The notes: generated by a model not told the origin, from the letters alone. A stretch of DNA of 64,000 nt from Ceratothoa steindachneri (GCA_963969495.1 OZ018321.1:101185578-101249577), one strand, 5' to 3'; shown: positions 1 through 12,030, numbered from the stretch's first letter. A program made the numbers and translations.

Positions 1-881
1 CGGCCTTTGATAAGGTGTGGCACGAAGGACTCCGTTGGAAACTTGCCAACAATACCGAGTTACCTCTCTGCACCATAAGGCTCCTCTCGCATTACCTCAC
101 TGAACGGAAATGCCACATAAAATACAACAATATCCTCTCATAACCCTTTACAGCACGCTCAACGTTCCCCAAGGAAGCGTACTCGCACCGACACTATACA
201 TCATGTACACAAACGACACCCCACGCCCACCCGAAAACTGCTGCCACACATACCGTGGACCAGACGAGATCGCGCTCCACGCACAAATAATACTAGACCC
301 TAAGACAGAATACGAGGACAAATGGCTGATTGCCACGAATCCTCAGAATCCTCGGTACAAGAGATTACTTTATTCATAACCTACAATTCTTCTCACACAC
401 ACCAGATATGAACCATCTAAACCCAACAAAGCTCGACTACACACAACATACAAAAATCCCTGGGGTAACTTTTGACAAGGCCCTTAGGTTTAATATACAC
501 CAGAACATAACACAAGCAAGAGCCGCATGTACAAAAACAATGCTGCACATGTTCTACCCTGTGGGCAAAAAACTTCAGTTATACCTATACAAAACACTCG
601 TGCGACCTTTTCTTGCGTACGACCCACTGTCACTCGTAGCCGCGAGTGACATGTGGCAGCAGAAGGCTCAGCGCATTCAGAACTCTGCTCTGAAGCGCGC
701 TTGCCGCTCTCCCTTGTACACGAGAATGTTCACACTATACTACAACAAATTAGCACCCCTCAATACATACGCTCACACCAGACTCACAAAACAATTTGAA
801 GAAACTTGCCAGAGACCCCTTATACACCGCACTACATGTAAAACGATATGTGATGGCACCGCTATACCCCGCGGCCCATGA
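1..881 (+). pseudogene. Jockey-type non-LTR reverse transcriptase, 3' fragment (copy J1)
   Basis: The window opens inside the RT domain of a Jockey-type non-LTR retrotransposon. The first bases read AFDKVWHEGLRWKL, followed by NNTELPLC and a degenerate VPQGSVLAPTLYIMYTND (RT motif at about 165-215). The frame changes several times: 110-379, then 330-881. The second part gives the thumb and C-terminal region (PGVTFDKALRFNIHQN, YKTLVRPFLAYDPLS, QRIQNSALKRACR). The YADD box is not readable, because the stretch around 250-330 is rearranged. It is cut off on the left by the window edge. About 160 bases after 881 may be its 3' UTR. A second copy with nearly the same opening block lies at 37140-39010. 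It is a dead copy, and the clade call is by motif resemblance only. Confidence 0.8.
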
Positions 882-1766
882 CCACCAGCAACCCAGACCC
901 TTCTTTGCATAAGCTAAAAGCATCATGAATAACGCGTTTCCGACTAACCAGACACGCTCTCCTTCCTAACGACTCTCCAACCCTCGTCCGGTCACGAACA
1001 CCTCGAGACCCACCCAACCACACCACGCATCGGTGTCTGGCCACCGACCTATCAACTGTTCCTATCCCCTTTCAAGTTATTTCCGCACCCTTTTCCTCAA
1101 CGATTGCCTGTTTGCCTACGTTACAGAGTGATCCCTCTCTCTCCTTTCTATATACATCAGACAGATTAAAATTATAAAGGACGGCCGAATATTCGACTAC
1201 TACGCTCTGCTGACAACCTTCGGAGAATGCATTTTTACTTGCTTAGTAACGAACCTTGAGCACCGCCTACATAGAAGAGCGACTATTCTGAAAGTCCTAC
1301 GGTGAATTACGCTTCACCCTTCAAAAAAAATAGTTAATTTTCATCGAAGATTCATAACAGAATGAGGGCTTAAGCACCTCACTGCTACTCTCCATCGCCC
1401 TGCGTGTGAACCTGCCCAGATGTATGCCATTCATTGATTTCGTCTTAACTATGCCGGCCACTTGGACTGACATAATTAAGGACTTATGTAAAAACTGGTT
1501 TGAGGACTAGCCCCCGAGCGGAATCATAAGTCAGAAATTATCTCGAAACTGGGGCATAACTGCGAGTCCCGGGTAGAGGAGAGATCTTAATCGCCCGGGG
1601 GACCCGGCCAGAATCATAGAGGGAAGTACACCCGTCTCTATGTAGTTGGATGCAGTCATGGCGTAAGTACGCAGGATGGAGTGGCAGAACTTTAGCGGTC
1701 ATTGCTTCGGCCGCTACTGCATCAAGTCCACCATAATTCACCCCTCTTGAAGTTCCCACTCGAGAC

Positions 1767-1768
<2 letters not shown>
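882..1768. other. No gene seen
   Basis: There is no reading frame with recognisable protein similarity. The first ~160 bases are C-rich and probably belong to the 3' untranslated part of the preceding Jockey copy. A GC-richer patch at about 1550-1768 ends directly against an (AT)n tract, and I cannot assign it. Confidence 0.5.

Positions 1769-1836
<68 letters not shown>
1769..1836. repeat. (AT)n microsatellite
   Basis: Uninterrupted AT dinucleotide tract of about 68 bases. It creates a false Tyr-Ile repeat frame on the minus strand. Confidence 0.98.
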
Positions 1837-1839
<3 letters not shown>

Positions 1840-2180
1840 CAAATCTCATTTTAACACTACTCACCCAGATCAAACATGATGAGAGAAGATATGATATGAC
1901 AAAGTCATTTGTGGCACCACACCGAACAGTTCATGCGTGAATATCCGCCCGATACCTGCAAAAAAACAGGGGGAACATATTATTCACTCAGGTAATGCAT
2001 GGAAATAATAGTAATTTTATTAGTTAGAAAGTCGATATCAGCCTTAATACTATTATTTTTTTCTTATATTTCGTATTAAATTAGTAGGTTTAAATGGGAA
2101 ATAAACAGCAGGCTTTAATTTCACTTATACACTTTTGACTTCGTCAAATAATGCGATTATATAATATCTTACTCGAGAGT

Positions 2181-2183
<3 letters not shown>
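1837..2183. other. No gene seen, AT-rich spacer
   Basis: AT-rich sequence between two (AT)n tracts. No coding or structural signal was recognised. Confidence 0.5.

Positions 2184-2235
<52 letters not shown>
2184..2235. repeat. (TA)n microsatellite at left edge of Penelope-like element
   Basis: TA dinucleotide tract of about 52 bases, lying just outside the left inverted arm of the Penelope-like fragment. A similar tract (3250-3324) lies outside the right arm, so the element is framed by AT repeats. Confidence 0.97.
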
Positions 2236-2238
<3 letters not shown>

Positions 2239-2270
2239 GAAAATTAATCCAATATCGCAAGAAAATATGA

Positions 2271-2324
2271 GGAATTAAACCACATTCTCCGAAGACAATT
2301 TAATTCAGAACAGTTTCGGTGTAT
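2271..2324 (-). repeat. Left inverted arm (pLTR-like) of Penelope-like element
   Basis: These 54 bases are the exact reverse complement of 3195-3248. Weaker similarity continues inward through a GGTGT...ACACC hairpin. Penelope-like elements are known to carry terminal repeats (pLTRs) in direct or inverted orientation. The GIY-YIG reading frame between the arms supports that reading. Confidence 0.85.
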
Positions 2325-2344
2325 CTCACACCTTTTTTCAACTG
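2311..2344 (-). ncRNA. Possible degenerate hammerhead-ribozyme core in Penelope terminal repeat
   Basis: Read on the minus strand, a sequence resembling a decayed CTGATGA box (CAGTTGA) is followed by a short A run. Then comes a GGTGT/ACACC hairpin with a five-base loop, then CGAAAC. The order (CUGANGA, stem II, GAAA) is that of a hammerhead core, and hammerhead motifs are established in Penelope terminal repeats. The first box is mutated, so activity is unlikely. A similar but further decayed block lies at the right arm (about 3185-3210, plus strand). Confidence 0.4.
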
Positions 2345-2549
2345 ACACTGGATAGAAAATATAAGAAAAAAATGCATACAAGCATAACAGGTCGTGAAAT
2401 ATCCCCTCGTTTATCCCCCAATCCCCTACTTGTGGCTAATCTGGAAGGAGGGGGTTAGGCCTAAACATATTGAAGGGCTGAAATTTTACTATTTTATTTA
2501 TTTGCTTTCTTATTACAGGATAAAAAGAAAATTGACCCTCAGATAGATT

Positions 2550-3163
2550 TTAATTAGGAACTGACGATATCATACTCGATTCTACGATTCTTCTCTTAAC
2601 ATAGTTAGCCGATTTAAATACCATTTTACTTCCATTGAAATCGATCGTATGATTCAAGTCTCTAACATGGCAAAATATTCCACTGCTTTCGCTGCCTACT
2701 CTAATATCTCTTTTGTGTTCATACAATCTCTTGTCTAGATTTCTCGCCGTTTTTCCTATATAAACTTTATGGCAATCGTTGCATGGTATTGCATAAACTC
2801 CTATGTTAATATGTTCTTTGAGTTTCCAGGCAATCATCAATTGGTTTAAGGAATTATTATATTTAAAGGCTAGATTAATACCCGCTTTTCCAAATGTGTC
2901 CTTTAAACTATTTAATTTATTATTAAATGGCAATGTTATACATTTGTTGAAGTCATTAGTGCGGGAAGGCTTATTACCATAGAATGTTTTCCTAGCTGCA
3001 AAATGGGCAGACGATATAAACCGATCGGGGTAATACAAATTAGAAAAAATGGTCCTGATAATGACAATTTCTTCATCTAAATAGGAAGGATGACATATTT
3101 TGTATGCTCTAAGGAAAAGGTTAGAAATTAGTTATTTTTTATCAGTATTATCGTGAAACGAAT
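2550..3163 (-). pseudogene. Penelope-like element ORF, C-terminal GIY-YIG endonuclease part
   Basis: The minus-strand frame at 2550-3038 encodes 162 residues. It starts with the RT-to-endonuclease linker (YYPDRFISSAHFAARKTFY) and ends in a GIY-YIG nuclease domain. The domain shows GVYAIPCNDC (GIY position plus a CxxC pair typical of Penelope), KVYIGKTARNLDKRLYEH (YIG, arginine and histidine region) and RRIVESSM (candidate catalytic glutamate). The sequence upstream of the first Met (to about 3160) still reads as Penelope-like, e.g. LISNLFLRAYKICHPSYL, but has stops. The reverse transcriptase domain is missing: the fragment stops at the inverted right arm. Penelope proteins combine RT and GIY-YIG activity for target-primed insertion. 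This is a 5'-truncated, immobile copy. Confidence 0.85.
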
Positions 3164-3194
3164 AATAATGTATATAGGCATTCGACTGTGTGAA

Positions 3195-3248
3195 ATACAC
3201 CGAAACTGTTCTGAATTAAATTGTCTTCGGAGAATGTGGTTTAATTCC
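3195..3248 (+). repeat. Right inverted arm (pLTR-like) of Penelope-like element
   Basis: Exact reverse complement of 2271-2324, with the Penelope-like coding fragment between them. It runs directly into an (AT)n tract. Confidence 0.85.
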
Positions 3249-3249
3249 T

Positions 3250-3324
<75 letters not shown>
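3250..3324. repeat. (AT)n microsatellite at right edge of Penelope-like element
   Basis: AT tract of about 75 bases with one C interruption, abutting the right inverted arm. Confidence 0.97.
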
Positions 3325-3326
<2 letters not shown>

Positions 3327-5609
3327 CATACGTCTTCTCAGTATTGATGGATTACCTTGATTGTCCGTCCGTCCTCTGCTCTCTTTGATTTATGTCTCTT
3401 ACAATTGTTTTTGCCTTTAAAAACGCTTTTCTTCTTGTTTAATATACTCCTTACCTTCAAATTTCTCTTGATCTTGTGCTATATGGATATCTCGCCTGAA
3501 ATACAAGTTCTCTGCATCTCTCTTTTTATCTTCAAAATCTGATCATAATTTTCGTTATCAATTGAGTAATATTGTGGAGGTGGAACCTTGTAAACATTCG
3601 TTTGAAAATTTTAAACGGTTAACACATTGAACCTAATGAATGGTAAGACAAACTTTCTGCTTTTTAGTTTTCCTCTTTCGTAAATAGGAAGATAAACTTC
3701 CCGCTTCTAGCATTTCTCTTCCGTAAATAGGTAGGTAAACTCTGCAGTATGCAGTACGATATCATGGGTCGGCTATACGTGGCTCCGTACAAAATAGATT
3801 TTGTTCTTGAAATCCCCGTGGAGGATTAATTTTCTTGTAGATGTCTTTCAAGTATAAAAATTAGCAAAATAGGTGAAAGAAGCAGGGTAATAGAGAAGAT
3901 AATATGAGAGGTTTTTTTAACATATACATATATATATATATATATATACACATACATATACATTGGGGGGGGTGAGTGTGAGTGAGTAGGAGGGGTATTA
4001 TTAATTGCCAGGATACTGGCTATTCTTTTTTGTTTATTTGTATTCTTCCCTATTAATATCTTTCTTAATTTTACTTCTTATTAGTTTTATTTTAGTTTCT
4101 TCTAAGTCTTTGCTATTTCATACTCTATTTCTGCGTCCGAGTTTTTTCGTTTGAGTACCTTTGCAGTTACGTCTCTTTTAATTAATCTTTGTATTGTATT
4201 TATTTTCTCTTACGTTATTTCTGGCATTCTTGCCTTTGTTTTTCTTATTTCTCTGGGGTTAAGTTTGCTTTTACTCAAGTATATATTGGTTGTTCTTCTC
4301 GCTGTAGGTGGAAACTACTGCTCGGGAATGATTTCTTTATTCGGTTTCGATTTCCTTCCGGTATTCTAAGTTCGTCGTTCATTTCTTCGAGCTTTTTATC
4401 TATCTGTCGTGGAATGGCCAGACTCTATATTTATATATACTCGTACGTAGGTACTTTAGGGCTTGGGCCGAAGTAGGTTGAAGACCGATAGTGAAAGAGG
4501 AAATTGTTATGAGTCTAGTGTGGATGGTTTATTATTAACTTTGCAGGGTCCTTTTAAACAAATATTTCAGAGTGCAAGTTTGCCCAAGATTAACAGGTAG
4601 TTGGTACGCGCTGGAGTTGGAAAAAAAAGACAATGACGAAAATATAACTTTACTAACAACAAAAGGATATATATATTTACATAAAAATTGGGTTTAAAAG
4701 GAATGGTGGCCCAGAGGGGGTTAAAAGTCCACACGCAATTAGGTAGGTTAATAAAGGGATTAAAGAGGTCGGGTTCAGTATGGTGATTTAAAGGGGGATT
4801 TTAAATTGGGGCGTTCACACAAATAATGGAGCAATTGGGTAAGGCAGATTCAAGATCAATCTGCAGGAGTCAAGGGTTACTATTACCTTACGTGCTCGTT
4901 GACGAAAATGGGCCAGTTTGGTTACGATGAAAGCGATGGAAGAAGTCGGTTTACTTCTTGCTTCAGACGAGGGAGCACTTGTCGCCTTTGGAGTTAAGAA
5001 TCCTTGTAAGTCCTTGCCGATTGACTAAGGCATAGTTCACGGATTGATTTAGCCTTCAACTTAAATTGAAGTCACCGCTGGGGTGGGAGCGTAATTTAGC
5101 TCGTTCCTCGGAGTAGGTGGAAGTCAAACAGTGCTGCTCTCTAAACTCAGTCGAAGTGTTATATAGGCGCCTGGTGAGGTAGCTCCAAACGCACGCGTAA
5201 CTCTGGTGATAGGTCGGCGACTCATTCCGGGAAAGGGATAATCGTGATAACGTTTGTTGGAATGTCCAACGGATTTCAATCTTCGAGCGGAAAGCCAGAA
5301 AGCTAGCGAAGAGGTGACCGTGTGTGGTGGGGGATGGGGTGACATCGGTCCCTAGGCAAATACAGCTTGTGCGTGTGATAACGGCGTCGGCCGCCCCCTT
5401 GCCCAGGTTCAGCCATGCTTTCTCAGCTCCATGCGGTGATCTCCGGATCCACGTGGGTACAGAAGGGCACATGACCGCCATTTGGCCTCATTCTGCTACA
5501 CTATCTCTGTCCATATTTTATTTGCTCATACTTCTAGCGTCTTGTTTATGGATTGAATTTTGGCTGTTTCTAATAAGTCTCGTATTTTCTTTCTCTCTCT
5601 TCTTCTATT
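3325..5609. other. No gene seen; unassigned AT-rich DNA with a possible LTR-like block
   Basis: No protein similarity was recognised on either strand. A short mixed TA/CA repeat lies at about 3921-3961. From about 4500 to 5500 the composition changes (A-rich, then a GC-richer half). This loosely resembles the layout of the solo LTR at 34904-35881, but I found no matching ends or target duplication. The longest frame here (5056-5481, minus) looks like chance. Confidence 0.45.
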
Positions 5610-5639
5610 GTTAGTTATAAGATATACCGCTTTGTTTTG

Positions 5640-7939
5640 GATTTTCTGTATTTTTTTTATTAGACTTCGATGTGACGTGCAGAGAGATCGTTGAATGCAT
5701 CAGGACTCTCTCGACGAACGCTTTGTACAGCGTTCTTTTCTTTTTTGTGATCAAATTCCCTAGGGTGTAGAGCATTCTTAAGCCTGATTAGGTCGAGGCG
5801 ATCCTGGATTTCACGTAGCTACTGTTTTCACGACTTGCCAACTGTACGCCCAGTACTTTCCTCTTATTTGAATATTGGTACTCTGTTCCTTGTATGATTA
5901 TTTATGTCTTTTTTAAATTTTTGTAGAGGGATTATTTTGAACTTGTTTATATTTGTTTTAATTTTCCAACGTTTTTCATAATCATTTATGTTTTTTATTT
6001 CTCGTGCTGTAATACGAGCCTGCCATCTGAGGTTTGTATCGTTTGTCGGAATTATTTAGCTTATATATTCTGCATATTGTATATTTATACTGCTAGGTGA
6101 GATTGGGGCAGATAGGTCGACGGTGAAGATGGAATACAAGGTGCGGCTTAGGCACCACCCTTAAGGGACTCCTGTTTGTAGGTCGAAAGTGGGGCTTTCT
6201 TGTCCTTAAATGATTATTTGTGCCTTTCTATTCAATACATAGTCGGTTATGATTCTTTCCATTTTTACACCGAGGTTGAGCTGTAGAAGTTTATATTTTA
6301 TTCCTTCGACCCATACTTTGTCGAAGGCCTTTTCTACGTCGCGAAGGACTAGGTCGACGTATTCTTTTTTTGGCTGTGGATTGAGCTATTTTTTCTATGA
6401 TTATGGCTAGGGCCATTGTGGAGTCTTTCCCCTTCCTGAAGTGGAACTCTTGTTTGTTGTGTTTTTCGTTTTCTCCCAGGAAGGTATCCAATCTTTCATT
6501 TATTATTTTTTCAAAGACCTTCCCCTAAAAGTTCAGCAAGGAGATTGGCCTATAACTCGAGATCAAGTTTTCTGGTTTACCCGGTTTCGGTAGAAATACC
6601 ATCCTTGCTAATTTGAACTTCTCAAGGAAGGCGCATATGTTTAGGTAGGCATTAAATAGCTCTTTTATGCAATTCATAATATTTTCTGTGGCCTTCTCAT
6701 AATTTTATTTCGTTAGACTTGTTGTTCCTGGAGTTTTTTGTTTAAAAGATTTGATGGGACTTTAAAATTCTTCGGTCGTAATTGTGGCTCCCATGCCTAT
6801 TTGTTCGTTTCTGTTGTTTTCAACTTTTAACGACGGGTTTAATATGTGGATGTTGTCTTCTATAGACTCCTTGACTCGTATTTTTGTTGTTCTGTCATAG
6901 TTTATGTTATCTTCATCTCTAATTGTATTGATTTTGCTCCAATGAGCTCTGAATTTCTCTTCCATTTCTGTGTTGGTCCCTATGTATTCGTTATTTTGAT
7001 CGGCTTTCTTGGTGGTCTGCCTTTTATCGCTTTTATTAGCCTCCATGCTACTTTGGGGTCTTTGGTTGTGGCTATTTTATCTAATAGTTCTTTGCTTTTC
7101 TTCTCATTTCTGTCGTCCATTTGGGATGTGGTAATTCTTATATTTTGTCAGTTATACTGCCTGTTTGTCGGCCTCTATCATTGTCTCAATCAGGTTGTCC
7201 ATTATGTTATTTAGTTCTTATAAGTTTTTGCCATTAAGATCTGGTTGTTGATATCTCTCTAACATTTGGGTGTATTTTTGCCAGTCTGCCCTCTTATATG
7301 ATTTCCTTGCTGTTATGGGAATCATTATTGGGTTCTGGTTGATCGTAACCAGGATCCCTATGTGGTCGCTGCAAGGGTTTGGTATTGGCTCCATGTAGAT
7401 GTTGTACGAGAAACTTGGGGATGATAAAACTATATCCAGCCTTGTGACGGATCTTCCCCTAATGAACGTCGAAAAGTCTGGGCCTACCCTTTGTAATATT
7501 CCGCTGTCCAAAAGTAATTCTATATTTTGTGCTGGATTGTTCGACCCTTGGTAGCCTGATTCCCGTAGTAAACGGGCATTCAAGTCTCCTAATAATATAG
7601 TAGGGTTGTTATGTTGTATATTTTCATTATTGAATGGATCAGAACATAGGGGCGGCAGAGTGGCTGGTCGGCCGCAGCAGATGTGGGAGGGGAGTATTCA
7701 ATCTCTAGTGTCATGGCCAGGTATGCCTCGTCGACTTCTCGTCCCTGAGTGTAGTGAAGGTTCTTTCTTATTGCGATCGCTGCACCATCGTACATCTCTC
7801 CTGTTGGATTCTTTTTAAATATATTATAGTTAGTGATTTCCATGAGCACATCGTTTTTCACCCCATGACCTAGATACATATGATGTTCGCGTCTATTTGC
7901 CTGAATATGTTTCCATATTGTATGGCCTTGGTCTTCCAT
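5640..7939 (-). pseudogene. N1 ORF2: endonuclease plus reverse transcriptase, decayed
   Basis: The endonuclease begins near 7939 and retains GHGVKNDVLMEITNYN, GAAIAIRKNLHY and, after a stop, LNARLLRESGYQGSNNPAQN, FIRGRSVTRLDIVLSS and CSDHIGILV (the SDH catalytic region) at 7218-7583. The RT follows: an N-terminal part near 6762-7046, then FRKGKDSTMALAIIIEKIA and LVLRDVEKAFDKVWVEGIKY (about 6300-6450). Next comes a damaged GVPQG region near 6150, then a C-terminal part with VLGVQLASRENSSYVKSR (about 5790-5860). The family is an apurinic-like endonuclease/RT that makes new copies by target-primed reverse transcription. Many stops and frameshifts make it inactive. Confidence 0.75.
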
Positions 7940-8189
7940 CCATCCATGTTCAGGTGTAAGATTTTTAGTTTTCTGTTTACATTGGCCATTATTTTAGTTT
8001 TGCTTTTTTGTCTTCTCCTTTAGACTATGGTATTTCCCGTTTGCGAGTTTGTCGAATGACTCCTTTTTAAGTGGTCTTATATCATTAAGGAAAAATCTAA
8101 TGTGGTCTTCCCATATAAGTTTTTCGATTGCGTTTTCGTCATGGTGGGTTACATAGGTCCATTTTCAAGTGCCTTTTTCCCCTCCTTTT

Positions 8190-9497
8190 CTGATTCGAGC
8201 GGGTCTGGCCCCCTTTGGTAAGGGGTAGGCCTCATGTACAAAGATTCTAAGTTTGAAATCTTTGGTTTAATACCTGCAGCCTTCTTCATTTTCGGTCTCT
8301 TCTGAGAATTCCGAGGCGGTTGGTTCTTCCTTTGTCTTTATTATTTTTTTCTGTTTCCTTTGCTTCCTTTTGTTTTTACATTCTTTGTTAGATTTTTCTG
8401 TTTCGTCTTTGTCTTCTGTTTTCTTTACTGTCTCTTCATTCACCCTTTTCTCTTCCAGTGCGGCTCCCACTTCGATATATCTTTCACCTGAAGAGTCTTT
8501 CCAGCCGTGACTTCGTATATGAGAGCTGATGGAGGGTTGGGCGGAAACCACATTTTCCTTACTCCATTCTTTTTGAGGAGAAGGTTGAGTGTTTCCGCGA
8601 AGGTTCCCGGTTGGGCAATATTATGAACATGCGCAAACGTAATACAAGCCAACATATCTAAGCCAGTTTCTCCATTCACATTTATGTTTAGCTTTTGTTC
8701 CTCTGCTTGTTTTATTTTCTTTACTGTTGCCTTGGCCACTTGTGCGTATGTTTGGTTGTTTATTTTTTCTTTTGTCTAGGGCTGTTCTTTTTCCTTTTTT
8801 CATATTATTTCTCTCCGTTTCAGGCAATTACCGGTCATTGTTCTATGTGTACCTTGGCAGTTTATACACTTTTCAGTTGTTTTCCTGCATTCTCGGAAGT
8901 TATGACCTTCGCTCCCGAATTCTGAGCAAACTTTTTTATCGTTTTTAGCGCATTCTTTGGTGACGCGTTCTTCCAGTGCGTAGCATTGGAATCATATTTG
9001 CACGTTTGTTAATTTCTCCGTGTGAATGTTCTCTCGTGGAATTCTCATTCCAAAGGCCAGAAGACTGTTTTGCATCGCATGTTGGCCATTTCAGTCGCTG
9101 TGCAAATCACCTTAAAAACATAGGTGTGCTGCCCGAATTTAATTATTTCCGCTATTTTTAGATGTTGGTTTTCTTTCTCGAGCTCTTCCTTTATCTCCTC
9201 CTTGGCATGTGAGCCCACATAAAGGTAGACTTTTCTGCATATGAAGGAGCGGTTAGCCTGTAACTGTGGCGGTAATTTTGGTTGTAGGCCAATCTTCCCT
9301 AGTATGTTTGTTCCTTCTGGTGCTACTAGCCTTTCCACGTCTTCTTGTTTGTGGCACAGGACTACGTAGCCATTTGGGAGATCTATGAGCTTAGTGACTG
9401 CGATCTTTAACTCTGTGTATAGAGCTCTGATGAGGACCTCCCTCTCGAGTTTGCATCTCCCAGGCTCTGTTCTCAAAGGGAGCCTTCTGTACTTCAT
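8190..9497 (-). pseudogene. N1 ORF1: gag-like RNA-binding protein with three CCHC knuckles
   Basis: ORF1 starts at the Met at 9497 (MKYRRLPLRTEPGR). The homologous starts in N2 (12427) and N3 (17758) have the same spacing. The first 150 residues are open: LIDLPNGYVVLCHKQEDVE, SFICRKVYLYVGSHAKEEI, HTYVFKVI. After frame changes, three knuckles are visible at about 8830-9000: CYALEERVTKEC, CSEFGSEGHNFREC and CINCQGTHRTMTGNC. Next come TYAQVAKATVKK and a charged C-terminal part with KNGVRKMWFPPNPPS (about 8550). Such ORF1 proteins coat element RNA. The KMWFPPNP block recurs in N2 and N3. Dead by frameshift. Confidence 0.75.
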
Positions 9498-10015
9498 AGT
9501 GCTAGGTTTGTAATCTGTGTGTGTCCTCCCGACCCGTAGGCCAAGGCCCCACCGATTAGGCTGTCAAGGGTGAGAATGATAATGGTGAGTGGATGGACTC
9601 GGGTGGGCTCCTCTCGAGGGGTGAATATTGACGGACTTTTATTTGGCTAACGCGGAATCAACCATCGCTAGCCGGTGGTGCCACCTCCTCGAGGGAATTA
9701 AAAACCGCAGCTGCATCCTACCATACACTGAGACGGTTACGTGTCCCTCAGTGGACTTGGGGGCCCTCTACAGCAGGAGTTGTTATACTTCCCTGCAGAG
9801 GTTGCAGCCCGGCCCATTGTCCGGGGGTTCCTGTGGTACGGGTTTCTAGCAGTGGGCTAGTCCTCCAACCTCCCTCTACCTGTACCCCCAAATATGCAGA
9901 AGCTACTGCCTTGCATAGTTGGGACGAGGTCGTGGTGACAGCTTTCATCACCGAGGGCACTTGGCCCCAGGGCAGGGATGGGGGCGAGTTAGGCAGTCAT
10001 ATTATTAAATATTAA

Positions 10016-10899
10016 CTGGCCTACAAGTATTAAGTTCTCTTTTTTTAGTACCTCCCTAAAGGGAGGAGTTTTGGTATGGGAGGCGAAACGGTGTGTGAGT
10101 CGATAGATGAAAATAAAATTATGAAAGTTAAGATGAAAGGCGATCTGATATATTTATTGGAGAAAAAGGAGTACAAGAGGGGTTTTCACCTTTACATTTA
10201 TATAAAGTTTAGTTTATACACACAATGTAAAAATAAAAATATTATAGTCAAAAAGTGTTGAAATAATATTTGAAACTATAGTTGAGACGGAAAAAAAATT
10301 TAGTGAGAGGCTAAAGTACACAAAAAGTGAAATAGATCCTCCTGGAATAACGAATTACGCAGGAGCTCAGATTTTTGGAAGTTTACATTCCACATTTTTG
10401 CATTTAATTTGTACACCACTGGTAGGGTTTTATATTTACACTGAAACTTGTGTTTATTATTATAATCTTTGATTGATGGTTTACCAATTTTGACTTCTGA
10501 TTATACGTAACACTTAAATTTCACATGCTAACTTTATTTAGATTTTATTTCACTATTCATATTTGTTTAGCTATTATTAACTTGTTTTTTACCATTACTA
10601 TATTACTATTCACACTAATATTGCTATATATTCTTCAGTTTAAAATTTTATTTAATGAACACTTACTTTTATATTATTGAGTTCACTGTTCGCACTTTGT
10701 TTTGCTCAATTTATGTAACTTTTATTTTGATTTCATTCACTATCTGAATATTTAATTCTATTACTTTCTAAATTCACAATACACTAGTACTTTTACATTA
10801 ACTATTATCGCGTTATACATTTACTTATTTGAATTTTCTTGTATATACACTGTTAATTATTGGTATTTCACTATATTATTTGTCACTTTCACCACTTTT
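10016..10899. other. No gene seen, AT-rich spacer
   Basis: Very AT-rich, with no protein similarity. It lies between the 5' end of N1 and the remnant of N2. If N2 was once complete, its missing ORF2 would have been here. Confidence 0.5.
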
Positions 10900-11869
10900 T
10901 ACTATTATTCTATCTCCGAGGTCTTCATTCCGCACTTTATGTTCTTATACGTTGTCCCGTTCACTGTGGATAGATTAGAGTGCAGGATACATTGTTCTAC
11001 TGCCCAGGAAGCTTTCTATTTCCTTTGGAGACCACGGCCCCTCAAAAGTCCACTTGTATTCACCGCTTTTAATTCCTCGAACTAATTTCACTTTATTGGT
11101 TTTCTCGGGTCTATATCCAGTACTCCTAAAACTTGTAAATTGACTTCTTCCCCATCGAAAAAGTGGCCATTTTCCAGAATTTCTATTTTTTCAGTTACGG
11201 GCACTCAGGGGTAACATTGATCGTCTTGCGAATCGTCGTCTGTTTGTATTTGCCTTTCTTCTTCTTATTCTTGCTTTGCTGTGGACCTGGTGTTCTTCTT
11301 TTTCGTTCGCTTTTCCTTCGGGCTATTTTTTGAGTTTTCAGCGTTTCCTTTCTAGATTCGCCTTTGTTTTCTGCGTGGCTCCCGTCTTCTTTCGTGTTTT
11401 TAGGTTGTTGTTACTTGTTTGGTACCGTTTCTTTTTTGATGTTCTCAGTCTGTGTCATCGACAAACTTAATGTTTAACACGTCTTGAGATGCTGGGTTTG
11501 GCGGAAATCCCAACTTCTTCTTGACTCCATTATGTTTGCCTGCCATATTTTTGATGCCCCGCTAATAACCGGAGGGGGATTTGCTTGGTGTCCTGGGGGA
11601 GGCAGGGGGTCCAATGCCCCACTACGAGCAGTGCTGTCCTTTCCCCTTCTGTTACTCTTTTGCTTCTTGGGTTGGGAGATGTCTTACCCTCCGAGGCTGG
11701 TTTTTGAGTTGTAAAATTGTCTGAAGGGCGTTGAACAAGTTCACAAGACTTTCCTTCCCTTACCACGATCAAACATTGTGTAGGACTCCAAGTTTCAGTA
11801 CTCTACTTAATACTTCACTAATACTCAGTACTAGTACCTTGTATTCTGAAAGGTGATAGACATTAGACA

Positions 11870-12030
11870 TTAGACATAGAAAAGTGGGGTGAAAGACAGG
11901 ACCCTGGTGATAGGGCATCTCTGGATTTCTTCGCGTTTTGATATATATCTTCCATCTTCTCTCAAGAGAGTTGATGTTTTCGATTTCTACCGCCGTACTC
12001 TATGCCATGTAATTCACATTCCGATAAAGT
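11870..12030 (-). other. Chimeric family-N insert inside N2 ORF1
   Basis: Reading left to right, about 60 bases match the 5' terminus of the family (compare 13066-13121, GGCATCTCTGG). They run directly into about 75 bases matching the RT thumb region (compare 14005-14080, GAGTTGATGTTTTCGATTTC). The two parts are about 3.5 kb apart in the intact element. The block ends in a perfect hairpin (12011-12045). Confidence 0.6.

Larger units (their letters stand above)
5610..10015 (-). mobile_element. Family N Jockey-like non-LTR retrotransposon, near full length (copy N1)
   Basis: The minus strand reads, from right to left: a 5' UTR (about 9500-10015), ORF1 with CCHC knuckles, an endonuclease, and a reverse transcriptase that decays by about 5640. 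The 5' UTR shares a conserved block with 33756-34492, where both contain GCATAGTTGGGACGA-like and GCAGTCAT blocks in the same order. Copies N2, N3, N4, N5 and N6 in this window share ORF1 or RT sequence. All ORFs are broken. Total length of about 4.4 kb suits a two-ORF Jockey-type element. Ends are approximate, and no target duplication or poly-A tail was identified. Confidence 0.75.

Noticed and set aside
1538..1873. 111-codon minus-strand frame and similar Tyr/Ile-rich frames at 3153-3347, 27121-27330 and 41421-41753
   Set aside because: Their length comes from reading through (AT)n tracts. The last one does contain a true gypsy RT piece, annotated separately, but not the repeat part.
5056..5481. 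141-codon minus-strand frame
   Set aside because: No domain, overlapping frames on both strands of similar length, and no conserved block in other copies.
4505..5500. Possible LTR starting TGTTATGAG
   Set aside because: No matching partner, no convincing CA end and no flanking duplication. It is only a resemblance in composition to the solo LTR at 34904-35881.
9628..10015. Short plus- and minus-strand frames near the 5' end of N1
   Set aside because: The region aligns as 5' UTR with the N6 copy at 34000-34492. Frames are not conserved.
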